A stretch of DNA of 64,000 bases, taken from the NCBI RefSeq assembly GCF_037975245.1, contig NC_092574.1, positions 8,841,713 through 8,905,712 of the forward strand. Reading direction: 5' to 3'. Every line of letters starts with the position of its first letter. Position 1 is the stretch's first letter. Source of the DNA: Apostichopus japonicus (Eukaryota > Echinodermata > Holothuroidea > Aspidochirotida > Stichopodidae). The notes beneath the pieces were generated by a model. It was given only the letters and a program-made list of their open reading frames with translations, was not told the DNA's origin and searched no databases. Position numbers and translations under genes: made by a program. Positions 36,401 to 44,400 of the stretch are shown in pieces.

Positions 36401-37320
36401 GAAGGGTTGGAGACCATTCACTGTAACAGTACAATGTATTCCACTGCACATTATCCTATATTAATGAGAGAGTCCTGGAAGCAAATTGTTAGCATAGTAA
36501 TGCTGCATATATGTACATTTAAAGATTAACAAACCACATACACACACATTTTGTATTAATACACACATACATTGTCTTAGCGATTGCAGACAGTTGATAC
36601 TGTTGACAGTGCTCACCTAACTATTCATAGAGGCATGTCTTGATTGGTTTCAGTCTAAGATGTCCAAAGCAAGGGAATGTTCAAACTCTTGCGATATTTT
36701 GACTTTCCGTAGATTCAACGAGACATCCCGTCTCCTAACCCGTTTATTCAGACGAAGGGGATCTCGTCCTGCCAGGGATGGTGACTCCATGAGGCGTAAG
36801 ACTACTTTCCTTTCTTACTTATAATGTGAAACATGTCGAAGATAGGACTTAACGTTAAAGAATACTGTCCGTAACCCAGAGTATTGTGATACGTTTCAGG
36901 TAGTATGGATATCTGTAGAAAGGGTCTCCTAAACCTGACCTAATCCTTCCAAATTGTATTTAAACATGAGAATGGCTGAAATCTAGGTAAATTTCCTTCC
37001 AGGCTATAATTCATTAACTGCACTTACACTTTCCATTTTATTTTCAGACGGCTACGCTTTCTCCCAAGAAGAACATGGTGTTATTAGCCAGGTATGTAAC
37101 CATTTAACACTCCTTATGCGGGGGGAGGGGGGTACTGAGGGTGATGTCATGTTCTCTCTATGGTTTTAGTCACCATTTTAATGCCTTAGTTCCGTATCTA
37201 ACTTGGTCACTGATATAAATATATATATATTTCATTTTCTATTTACTTTAGGCTGATGTGATTCGAGTGTTTGATACAACCAAAGGACCCGAGGGCGCTG
37301 TGGTTGTCGAAGAGACTTAG
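331..37320 (+). CDS. ATP8A: ATP8A-class P4-ATPase (aminophospholipid flippase), 5'-partial, 34 exons in the window
   Basis: Catalytic subunit of a P4-ATPase, which flips phosphatidylserine/ethanolamine to the cytosolic leaflet, normally with a CDC50/TMEM30 partner in Golgi, endosome or plasma membranes (family knowledge). Exons: 331-429 or 2470-2568; 4072-4117; 8548-8588; 9487-9560; 10048-10251; 10794-10905; 11665-11721; 12234-12342; 13702-13829; 14137-14303; 14720-14780; 15413-15524; 16186-16268; 17336-17385; 17971-18040; 19849-19933; 20778-20830; 21575-21709; 22378-22468; 23927-24081; 26394-26476; 28294-28399; 29162-29350; 29779-29853; 30535-30657; 30853-30993; 31480-31536; 32292-32399; 34324-34412; 35165-35266; 35463-35504; 36713-36795; 37048-37091; 37252-37320 (TAG). 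All phases join without a stop, giving ~1,080 visible residues. Seen, in visible-residue numbers: DGET (101-104, actuator), PISL (270-273, M4), DKTGT with phosphorylated Asp (~323), KGAD (469-472, nucleotide domain), LTGDKQE (~581-587), GDGANDV (697-703), and the M5 Lys in FYKN (~762). The C-tail has GYAFSQ, the autoinhibitory motif of ATP8A proteins. The linker before STAPH is shorter than in vertebrate ATP8A1. The first ~90 codons lie upstream of the window. ATP8A1 versus ATP8A2 cannot be separated; this is probably pro-orthologous to both. Confidence 0.95.
460..495. repeat. TCTG microsatellite
   Basis: Tandem TCTG tetranucleotides, interrupted once, 30 bases after the donor of ATP8A alternative exon 'a'. 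Confidence 0.8.
1699..1993 (-). mobile_element. tRNA-derived SINE, copy 1 (slightly degraded)
   Basis: On the minus strand it begins with a tRNA-like head (A-box-like TGGCCAATTGG, B-box-like GGTTCGATTC near 1930) and continues with a conserved body shared with the copies at 16968-17286 and 28690-29005. It has a small deletion in the 'gcccaaggacacaac' part. The tail end carries a TTATTATTA-type run. Confidence 0.8.
2470..2568 (+). CDS. ATP8A: ATP8A alternative exon 'b' (M1-M2 loop and M2)
   Basis: A 99-nt phase-0 exon between a ggtcag acceptor and a gtaagt donor, encoding [19 protein letters not shown] followed by an M2 segment ending ILEDR. It matches exon 'a' at about two thirds of residues: the QIPGVSPTG turn is identical, while R/E, LL/IT and the charged end differ. 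Both copies keep open frames and good splice sites, so neither looks like a dead duplicate. Inferred to be mutually exclusive with 331-429. Confidence 0.88.
4560..6580 (-). mobile_element. Decayed DIRS-like retrotransposon fragment (gag region, start of pol)
   Basis: A sharply GC-richer block in an AT-rich ATP8A intron. Reading minus: 6576-6247 starts [10 protein letters not shown] with a Cys-rich zinc-knuckle-like head (CRLCG, CSICQDW) and a Lys-rich stretch, then a stop. The next open piece is Pro/Ser/Arg-rich; after frameshifts, a piece from ~5990 to 5484 contains an Arg/Ser run. Finally 5234-4803 has the helical [13 protein letters not shown] segment. Near 4600 the sequence reads [13 protein letters not shown], which resembles the entry to DIRS-type reverse transcriptase; the element then stops. 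Frames 0 and 2 alternate and there are internal stops, so it is dead. No RT core, RNase H or tyrosine recombinase is present. The DIRS assignment is from remembered family features. Confidence 0.6.
6581..7190 (-). other. Possible leader/terminal-repeat part of the DIRS-like element
   Basis: Non-coding sequence upstream (on the minus strand) of the MDNC start, with composition between that of the element and that of normal intron. No second copy exists in the window to prove it belongs to the element. Confidence 0.3.
7191..8547. other. ATP8A intron sequence
   Basis: AT-rich intron with a C-run near 7797-7812. I see no exon, RNA gene or recognisable mobile element. Confidence 0.6.
10651..10799 (+). 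repeat. 77-bp tandem duplication including the acceptor of ATP8A exon 10794
   Basis: Copies at 10651-10722 and 10728-10799, nearly identical, both ending in tttgtacacatagggct. The true acceptor is in copy 2 (exon starts 10794). Copy 1 carries the same tag at ~10716, followed by different sequence. Confidence 0.9.
15121..15470 (+). repeat. Triplicated acceptor plus 5' half of ATP8A exon 15413
   Basis: Three copies about 115-130 bp apart of an intron end, an acceptor (ccag or acag) and the first ~50 bases of the exon (TCCACCGCACCTCATATCAG...). Only the third copy continues into the full exon and donor. In copies 1 and 2 the frame reads to ...AVCH, one more residue, and then TGA. Confidence 0.92.
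15680..16020 (+). repeat. Purine-rich degenerate repeat (gaaagctaaa units)
   Basis: Irregular tandem units of about 13-20 bases based on gaaagctaaagaaaa in the ATP8A intron 15525-16185. Strong A/G strand bias. Confidence 0.75.
16269..16850 (+). repeat. Old, diverged tandem copies of the 3' end and donor of exon 16186
   Basis: After the real donor at 16269, about five degraded copies of 'ttaggtttcaaattt...gagctggatttggtaagcac' follow, for example near 16316-16375, 16540-16610 and 16690-16745. Each keeps parts of the exon's last ~50 bases and a GT donor-like site (cttggttagca, cttggttagta). Confidence 0.7.
16968..17286 (-). mobile_element. tRNA-derived SINE, copy 2
   Basis: Near-full copy inside an ATP8A intron, inserted minus. 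Order on the minus strand: tRNA-like head with B box (reverse complement gaatcgaacc near 17221), central body, 3' end AAAGCGCTATATAAAAA, then a TTATTATTA tail. It is about 90% identical by eye to copy 3. Confidence 0.85.
17386..17970 (+). other. GC-AG intron of ATP8A
   Basis: The exon ending TTCACAAG at 17385 is followed by gcaagt, not gt. Joining at this point to the exon at 17971 (after ttccag) restores the conserved [10 protein letters not shown] nucleotide-domain sequence. A GT two bases further on would break the frame. GC donors are a minor but genuine class with an otherwise consensus donor, as here. Confidence 0.85.
18285..18466. repeat. Inverted repeat of a Penelope/hammerhead-like hairpin motif
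   Basis: Two minus-oriented units (18285-18341 and 18342-18390) and one plus-oriented unit (18402-18466) of a motif containing aagatcctgctaggatc followed by (g/a)aaa. Together they can fold as a long hairpin. A single plus copy occurs at 60215-60273. Confidence 0.7.
18590..19870 (+). repeat. Minisatellite of ~125-bp dimers carrying acceptor and start of exon 19849
   Basis: About ten upstream copies of 'ttctacaggattcagtgata...' spaced 110-131 bp, plus the genuine acceptor at 19847-19848. Each dimer also holds a half-unit with tacaggatatatgaaagac. Thus about 20 CAG-type acceptors precede the exon encoding DSVIYERL of the nucleotide domain. Confidence 0.95.
19993..20370 (+). repeat. 27-bp minisatellite, ~14 copies, each with a donor-like GGTAAGGT
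   Basis: Near-perfect head-to-tail units based on ggtaaggtcttcattatcc plus atcctgat, with c/a variation at one site. It begins ~60 bases after the donor of exon 19849-19933. Being a multiple of three without stops, it opens all frames; the resulting long ORFs on both strands are artefacts. Confidence 0.95.
21425..21580 (+). repeat. ~58-bp repeat ending at the acceptor of ATP8A exon 21575
   Basis: Three units with 'aaaccaa.accacta...gtttaggttgaagcat...cctttgtt'. In the third, the corresponding place is ttttacag|gaatgg, the true acceptor; the earlier two have gtttag|gttgaag. Confidence 0.8.
22255..22292 (+). repeat. G-rich run, quadruplex-prone
   Basis: Several G runs of 3-10 bases between 22260 and 22290, ~90 bases upstream of ATP8A exon 22378. 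Confidence 0.6.
23215..23955 (+). repeat. ~88-bp minisatellite carrying acceptor and first 29 bases of exon 23927
   Basis: Eight upstream copies of 'cctttccag|GCTATTCATG...CTGAC' (AG near 23222, 23311, 23398, 23489, 23578, 23663, 23752, 23839) precede the real acceptor at 23926. Each decoy continues into aatatggtcgataccggctaa, an in-frame stop. Some copies vary (ggtcgat/ggtggat), so they have aged independently. Confidence 0.95.
24082..26393. other. Long ATP8A intron
   Basis: AT-rich, with a TA run near 25460-25495 and a G-run near 25544-25553. The part 25560-26150 is less AT-rich than its surroundings but has no convincing ORF or repeat. No exon is missing here by homology (DGK joins directly to TLQFAL). 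Confidence 0.6.
26460..26960 (+). repeat. Degraded repeats derived from the 3' end and donor of exon 26394
   Basis: Loose repeats of 'tgcaaatctg..a.tctgatactagtgtgatatgctg' follow the donor at 26477. They recall the exon end (tgcaaatctgtgatatgctgcag). They are old; the alignment is by eye. Confidence 0.5.
27625..28025 (+). repeat. ~40-bp minisatellite in an ATP8A intron
   Basis: About ten units of gatcactggaatggaccatt followed by cactgtttgggtaataaact, some with a 'ttgtatcagatcactggact' variant. It is not at a splice boundary. Confidence 0.9.
28690..29005 (-). mobile_element. tRNA-derived SINE, copy 3
   Basis: Same family, orientation and internal order as copies 1 and 2, inserted in the ATP8A intron between 28399 and 29162. 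The B box is intact (reverse complement gaatcgaacc near 28941). Confidence 0.85.
29562..29752 (+). repeat. 106-bp tandem duplication near the acceptor of exon 29779
   Basis: Two copies of 'gctgaataaccatagccgta...cgactcttta', ending about 25 bases before the acceptor at 29778. Confidence 0.85.
30975..31135 (+). repeat. ~35-bp repeat carrying the 3' end and donor of exon 30853
   Basis: Five units of ggtaacatggcctacacggt followed by aagttaccctttata. The first is the real exon end (VGNMAYT) and donor at 30994. The second keeps a full consensus donor; later ones decay (ggtaaatt, gataagtt, ctctaaag). Reading past the real donor gives TAG three codons later. Confidence 0.93.
31325..31490 (+). repeat. 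~60-bp repeat ending in the acceptor and start of exon 31480
   Basis: Three units of 'taagtgtgttatagtattac...tttctgtttacttc'. In the last, acttctag|TATGTAGTG is the real acceptor; in the earlier two the aligned place reads acttccaatatgttacc. Confidence 0.82.
33255..33625 (-). mobile_element. Diverged SINE relative
   Basis: Shares the 'cctgggtg.agagaggcaa', 'cttgcccaaggacacaac' and 'gctcgaacc...atccttagatca' blocks with the SINE above. The central part differs, so this is a distinct or much older subfamily. It lies in the ATP8A intron 32400-34323. Confidence 0.6.
35463..35504 (+). CDS. ATP8A: ATP8A small C-tail exon, possible cassette
   Basis: A 42-nt exon (acgcag acceptor, gtaaga donor) adding 14 residues ([14 protein letters not shown], after a codon split across the junction) to the cytosolic C-tail between the basic KRSVKKR stretch and the segment before GYAFSQ. 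Its length is a multiple of three and both neighbouring junctions have the same phase, so it can be skipped without a frameshift. This region is poorly conserved in the family, so the exon rests on splice sites and frame. Confidence 0.6.
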
Positions 37321-37424
37321 AACGTCTGCTCTCTATCCTTCTTTCCTTGACAGGGTTGTCCGTTTGGTTGCTATGGTATTATGCATGTTTTTGTTTAGTT
37401 GTATTCACCATTTTATTCTTTTAT

Positions 37425-37430
37425 AATAAA
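37425..37430 (+). terminator. First poly(A) signal after ATP8A
   Basis: AATAAA 105 bases after the stop codon. Further AATAAA hexamers at 38197 and 38996 allow longer 3' UTRs. Confidence 0.5.
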
Positions 37431-37721
37431 TGATCTGTTGTTGGCGACTGGAAAATTTCTAATATGGATTCACAAAATATTTTAATCATAAAAAGCATTT
37501 TAAAGGCATTCACGGAACACTTGTGGACGGGCTATGGGTGAGACTAACAGTATTTGTGGAAAACAACAGTATTTAATGTAAAAGGTCACACAGAATGATG
37601 TTACGTTTAAGCTTGTCATGTGCCCTTTGTTTTCAAAAGCAGGCATTTCTGTTCATTCCAGAAGTGTCGTTTTAACGTTTTGAACGATAATACAAAACTA
37701 ACCAATGATCTTTTAATAGCT

Positions 37722-37762
37722 GATATATATATATATATATATATGTGTATATATATATATTC
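37722..37762. repeat. TA microsatellite
   Basis: (TA)n with one TGTG interruption in the presumed ATP8A 3' UTR. Confidence 0.85.
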
Positions 37763-40221
37763 ATGGTTGTTTAACAGGGTGTGACTTCAGTTGCCATGGC
37801 AATCCGAGCATGCTCAGTCTGGCAAAGTTACAAAGTGCTCCCCTGTAGTCATTCACGATTAATATACAAGTTGTTTCTTGCCAGCCTTTCGCTCCAGCAA
37901 GAAACTTTCCTATCGTACGGTGAAACTTATTGTTTATATGTAACTGACTGCTTATGCCTCACCACATAACAATACAAATGATTTTAACTATGGGTTAATT
38001 AGAAACTTCCCACTTCTAACCTACGAGTCTTACAGTTTTACATGCAATTTTAAACCCATTTCCAATAAGATGCGACTGCTTTAAAGTTTTTGTTTGGCCA
38101 TCAGCGGCCGAGACCTTTTTTCCTTATCAGTATTTTTTATTGTTACATCATCTCTACCACCCATTATAAGGATTGAAGTATTATGAATTAAATCCCAATA
38201 AAAAAGGTGCACGTTTTGTTCTCTTTCCACACTGAGTATTACATTATAAAATTATCGGGTCATTATCTTGTTGTATTGTTTCTAATCATTTCTTTTTGGA
38301 TAATATGTTTATACTGCTACTTTGTGACTTTTCTTCTGTACATACCAATATAATGGTATTGATATTGGTGACCATGCGTCAGGGCAGATATGCAATGTTT
38401 AAGATGAATTATAATTTCTGTAAATATTACTAGCTATTAGAATTAGAACTATCAATGTTCAAAAGTTAGTTCCTTGTGCTTCTCTCTTTCAAAATTGTCA
38501 CATAAATTGTCTGGATTTATTCTTGGATCACTAAAGTAATTTTTGCTACCATTTAATTTTGATCATGTTCCCAATGAGTCTTAGCTATATTAGTCGTAGC
38601 ATTGTATCATTAGGCCACCTACCCTATCACTCTGTTAGATATCAATGCTGCATTTTCTACTACAATGTTAGCATGCATACATATTCTAAGGGTGCTTTTT
38701 AAGACACTCATTGTTTAAAGAACTCGTTACCTGACCTCTAGGGACGAGATTAATATCATTGACAATTTGTGCTAAAATACTCCTAACATGCCACCCACCT
38801 CATACCCTTACGGAACTGAAACTTGGTGGTTTAAGAACGTAATTAATACAATGTGTGAGTCACAAAACTCCTCTAAACTGAAAGCAAAGTGAGCTTTTTC
38901 CTCACTGGGTGTGTACCTGGGCATGGGATGTTTTTGCCTCTAAGGTCGGTCAAACAGCACTGTACCTGTTTTGCACATTGTCTTACTTGTATGTAAATAA
39001 AAATGGGTTTAAGGTCGGGGGTCACCGGGTCAATCATACAAGTCGCATTATCAAGGGGACACTTCTATGAGCTATACAAGTGTACCTCGTTTTCAGGGTT
39101 TACCTAAGCACCAGTGAATACTAGATGCTTTTAATCATGTATGCAATTATTAGATGTGGCGAGCAGATAATCGTTGACTTGATATAAGGCTATCTTGTTG
39201 TATAATGTAGGATGATCAGACTCATTGTAGATCGTTATGTGCAATATCTGTATTAGATGAAATGTATTGCAATGAAACAATTAAATTCATGTTTAATAGT
39301 AAATATCCACCACTGTTTTGTGCTATTTTTCTGAACATTAAATTATCTATATAAATGTTGTTCAAAGAGACGTTTGTGTATCTAAGTCAGTAGCCTACGA
39401 TCGGAACAGATACGAATTGAATAAGTATATTGAAAAAAACAGTTACCAGTATTTACAAGGACTAATCAACTTAGGATATCAGTTTTTCTTGCAACAGGGA
39501 AGCACATATTTCAGGGAAGCACATATGCAACAGGGAAGCACAAATTTTTACAGGGCCGCACTCCTCCCACCCTAATATCACATAGTTATTTATTGAGCAG
39601 TCCTAATCTGGGTACATTTCTCCAAATATTTTGACCAAATCCTTCATCGCTATACAGGTTTGACCTTCGTAATTTGGCCTGTGGTTATGAATAATCACTC
39701 ACAGTATGTGATATACAGTATAAACAATCTGATCTAGATATTCAACACTTGCTGAGAAATGCTAGGGCATAAAAACTCTACTGGCTAAAATAGAAATTCT
39801 CTTTTCATTACTCCTTGAATTAATACCTTTTGCACTTGGCATAAAAACCGTAGTGCCCTTTTTCTCCACTGTAAAGTGTAACATAAACAACCCTTGTCAG
39901 AAATTGTAGCCATTCTGTAGTTTGTATGTACTCCTATCCAAATTTGTCAACTACCAATTTCAGAGATTTACCTGTAATAGACAGTACTATGATGGCTTAA
40001 TATGGACATAGGAACGAATTTTGTTTTTTACTTTTTAAGTCAAAATTTCGAGATAAAATATCAAATTTTGAGATCTGGGACACTTATTTTAGTCCCCTAT
40101 GTCCCTATTAAGTCACCGTACAGTACTGTAGTTGTTCAAAGATTTAAGGCAGTATTGATGATCCTCATATAAGAAGAAGAAGATGAAGGAATAAACTAAT
40201 ATAATTTCTCATAATTCCTTT

Positions 40222-40227
40222 TTTATT
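40222..40227 (-). terminator. Candidate poly(A) signal of cyclin A
   Basis: TTTATT on the plus strand, AATAAA on the minus, about 1.2 kb after the cyclin A stop. It is one of several possible hexamers. Confidence 0.3.
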
Positions 40228-41451
40228 TCCACAAATAAAGTAACACTTATGTACAAATGAAAAGTTAAGATGGTCTTTAAGACAGGATTGAACTTATCTA
40301 CAGAGACTTGAAAAGTGGTGAAAATAATTCCTCTTACTGTTTGTCTATTTGTTGTGAAATAAAAAGAGGATAAATGTTGATATACATAACATAAAAGTCC
40401 TATCGACAAACCAACGACATTGTAAAACCACATGAATACAATAAAAACCTAGCCGAGACGAAAGTAGGCAATTCATGATTGATTTGTCGACACCACAAAT
40501 AATCTCAAGTAGTAGTTTAAATTGTTACCTCATAATTGAAAACTAAAAAGGAGGTAAACCTAGTATTTCTGCATCAAGAAGGTCAAGGAGCCAATCTCAT
40601 GAATATTTATAACTTTGATAACTATCCCTAATTGGCTAATCAAACCGTTTGAGTACAGAACACAGGTGGCAGTGACATCACAACAAAAATCGGACAATGA
40701 ACGTTGATCAATGGTTACACAGATTTACATACTGCATGTTTCACTCATGGTTATTAGTATGCCATGGTTAAAATCATTCTGGCTCTTCGAAATTTAATTT
40801 AAAATACAGAGTGAAAAGCTGTCTTACCTATTCTTTTTGTGGCCTGGGAATTTCACTCTTCATTTAGATTTCTTCTATTTCAACATTTCTTTTTTTAAAC
40901 ATGTTATAAAACATGACTGACATTAAAACGACATTTAAAACTACTACTGTAAAATCTTCAACAGCATTTTAAAAATGTTTTAGAAATTTTAAAAGGACTA
41001 TAAAAACACCAAAGTGGCGTTCCGATTGTCTCAAATTGGCGTATTTAATGCAACGGGCCGTAACTGTCCGGTAAAAACCCGTTCTTGTAATACTGAAGAT
41101 TCATTTTAAAAACGCATTCCTCTGTTGAAGGAACCACCCCCTATAAGTCATCTTGTTTCAGCATCAACGGACTACTTTATTACCTTTGATAAAAATGGTG
41201 GACACCCCCGGTTACAGACACAGGAGGGTCATCTCGTAGCAACCAGATACGTGTTGTGATATGCATTCATTTAACGTTTGGTCATTTCAAGCAGCGTTTG
41301 TAGCACTGGTTTCAACTTTTAAAGCTTGTCAAACAGTTCTTTACGTCACTTAAAAATCAATTTGGCATGGTCAATTGATTTGCTGAGAGTAAATATCATC
41401 ACCTCTGACATGATTGTAAAATGTCTCCCCTTCCTTTAATTTGGAGATGTC

Positions 41452-44400
41452 CTATGAGCAAAGGGTGGGAACATCCTCGCGGACTGTAGTCAGCGATATG
41501 TTGTTGTACCTACGTGGAAAGGACAGATTGAAAACTATCTGCAAATACTGATAAACGTTACTGTAATATGCTGGGGTAATTTCAAAGCACTGAAACCCCC
41601 TCCCTCTCACACACAGCAGTACAATGTTCCATGCAAGGGCTCAAGAAGTACTGTTCTGTATTGATGCCATATTGGGGCAGGCTTGCATACTCCCCAATAG
41701 TTGATAATTTGTAATGGGTGTACCGTTGGCCCCCCCCTCCCCACCTTCTCTCCTGATAGGCAGTTGCTGATGTAGATTTGTAAGTTATTAGAGACGGCTA
41801 CAACAACTGTACTGAACAATTAAAAGACAAATTTCATGAGAATACTCGGTGCATAGCCTAGAGTTGATGTACCGTCCAAGCAGCAGATTCAGCTGGAATG
41901 AATCCAGCCACAGCGTCCAAACATGCATGACCTGTCCTGTATGTTAATTGTCATAGGTGTGCCATGCAAATCATATTGCAGATTGATTTGTGATTTACAT
42001 TCATTAAATGTGGTGCACTTTATCATTAAAATTGAAACCAATCTGTGTAAAGCAAAAAGGAAGAAAGACAACATCTCTGGTAACAAAAGACTTTGTACTT
42101 ACTTTTGTGACTTGTATTTATCTCGTACTGCCTGCTGAGGGAAACTGGGTGCTTCTTTGAAAACATGATGTAACTCCCCGACACAATCCTCGATGTCTTC
42201 AAACTGATAAGTGGTTGCGTGGAATAGTTGGGGCGTCTGTAAAAGCAATTAGAACATTTTACATTACAATTCAAATGAGATGATCTCCTAAAATAAAAAG
42301 TTTTATCCCCCGTTGGCGACCCGTTTTGATGAAGGTTATGTCTACAGTAAATAGTGGCTTTCATAAAGGGAAACGAGTTGCACTCAGCGAAACGAGGAGA
42401 AGCAGGATAAACAACTAAACTGGAGACTATTAAATGTAGCCACAAACAAGAAATAATATTGCTAACCATTAAAGTACACTTTCTTAAAGTTAACTTGCAA
42501 CGGTAAAGTTTCCTTGCATCGGTTAAGTACACACCCAGCTTGTAACACAAAACCATCACAGTGCACACTTTTTTATAGTTTCCTCGCAACCGATCATTTT
42601 AGTACACACCTGCTTGTAACCATTTTATTACACACCATGCTTGCAACACAAAGCCATCACAGTGCACACCCTGCTTGTAACACAAAGCCATTACAGTGCA
42701 CACCCTTCTTGTAACACAAAGCCATTACAGTGCACACCCTGCCTGTAACATAGAACAGTGAAGGGTGACACTATTCTTCAAGCCATCCTGCTAAAAATGC
42801 CTATAACACAAAAAAATATTGTATTGCACACCCCCAACTTGTGTTTACATCATATCCTGTTTGTACATCACATTGTGGTGTGCACCCTCTATGGAACATT
42901 GTTAAATCCATTACCACTCCATCTGTGAGGACATTTTAATTACGCACCTTAATTATAGAACTGACAGTTTTAAGACACCCATCCCATAAGGACAACCTAT
43001 TGGGTGCAGGATGGCGCTAAACTTACCCAAGCATGGAGATGCAATGTGTGTCGAGCCAGACAGGTTGCAGAAGCAGCTACCATAGAAGGAAGGTACTTTA
43101 CAAACTCAAAATGTTGCAAGGAGAGTTCTGCCAAATACTAATAAAGAGAAATGATTATAATAGGTTAAAATTAATGAATTTTGGATGAAGCAGGAAAATA
43201 TTTCTTCACATTCCTTGCAAATTGACCATTGAGGCAGTAAATGAAACGTTCAGACTGCTGTCAAATGTCATGTTTGGTTGTTGAGTTGCTGGATAATTCT
43301 TCTCTGCTCCGAAGAAGAGTCAAAATGACTATATATTCCAGACAAGTTTTTGCAAAACCACCAGTTTCCCCACCAAGTATTTTGACATGATCAATGCGAC
43401 GTCAGATGGCAATGTTTTGTTGTAGATTTGATGGACTATTAATCTCTGTTCCCAAGAAAGAAGTTTTGAATTTTAGAGCTATTTCTTGGTCTAAAAACCT
43501 CTGCCTTCCGGATGAAACCTAGAGGCAGTTGGGATCTAATCCAAATATATTTATTACCCTAGTATATATATACAACTGAGACACTTTACCTTCGTTAAGT
43601 CTCCCAATCTTGCGTCGACTCCTTCGTCGCTGGCCTTGATATACCGGGGTAGGAAAACGTTGATTGTCGGGACAGCCAGATCAAAGGACAGTACTTTCAG
43701 AATCATGTGTTCCATCCGTAAGACCTGCTTGGAATTATATGTATCGTCTGTGATGTAAACAAATTCCTTCAACTCTGGCGGATAAATCTCCTCAAATTTA
43801 CTACAAAAAGAAAATGGTAGAGTAGATTAAAAATCAAAAATGCGAAAATCTCTTCACATAAATGAGAGTGAATATGTAGTAGGGAAAAGTTTAACATCAA
43901 CATAAAATAAGACAAATACATGTTTTTATTTCTAAAAGCTTCAGGTCAGGATTAATATAATTACTGTACTTCACGAGACTATTAAAATTAAATCAAAATT
44001 ATTTCTTGTTTACAAAGGCTACTTGTCCAGTATGAAAGCAACTACAGTACCCCAGATAAACACCCCTCCCACTTCTAAGGACAAAAAAATATGTTTCTCT
44101 TTGTATGAAGGGTTATGTTGCAGGATGAATGCAACGACTTCACAGGAATTTGTAACCTTCTTTGAAAATAAGACAATCTTTGTTTTTTCATGAAGGCTAC
44201 TGATGCAGGAAGGACAACAAAAAATGTCCAAATATTTTTCAACCACTGCAAAGAATGTGTTTTAATGAAGGCTGTTTATACTAGTTGCAAGTTGATTACT
44301 TACGCTGCTATGAATGCACTTGCCGTTCCGACCAGCTGAAGTTTGGCTCTTAATACGCTCATGTGAGAGAGGAACCGATCTATATAAGAGACTGCCAGGT

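Larger units (their letters stand above)
37321..41451. other. Tail-to-tail intergenic space: 3' UTRs of ATP8A (+) and cyclin A (-)
   Basis: No gene recognised. It contains a TA microsatellite (37722-37762), plus-strand AATAAA at 37425, 38197 and 38996, and a minus-strand AATAAA at 40222-40227. The two mRNAs could abut or overlap only if ATP8A uses a very distal site. Confidence 0.6.

Noticed and set aside
42026-42589. 187-residue minus-strand ORF
   Set aside because: It covers cyclin A exon 42103-42236 in a different frame (the true frame reads [14 protein letters not shown]) and otherwise intron.
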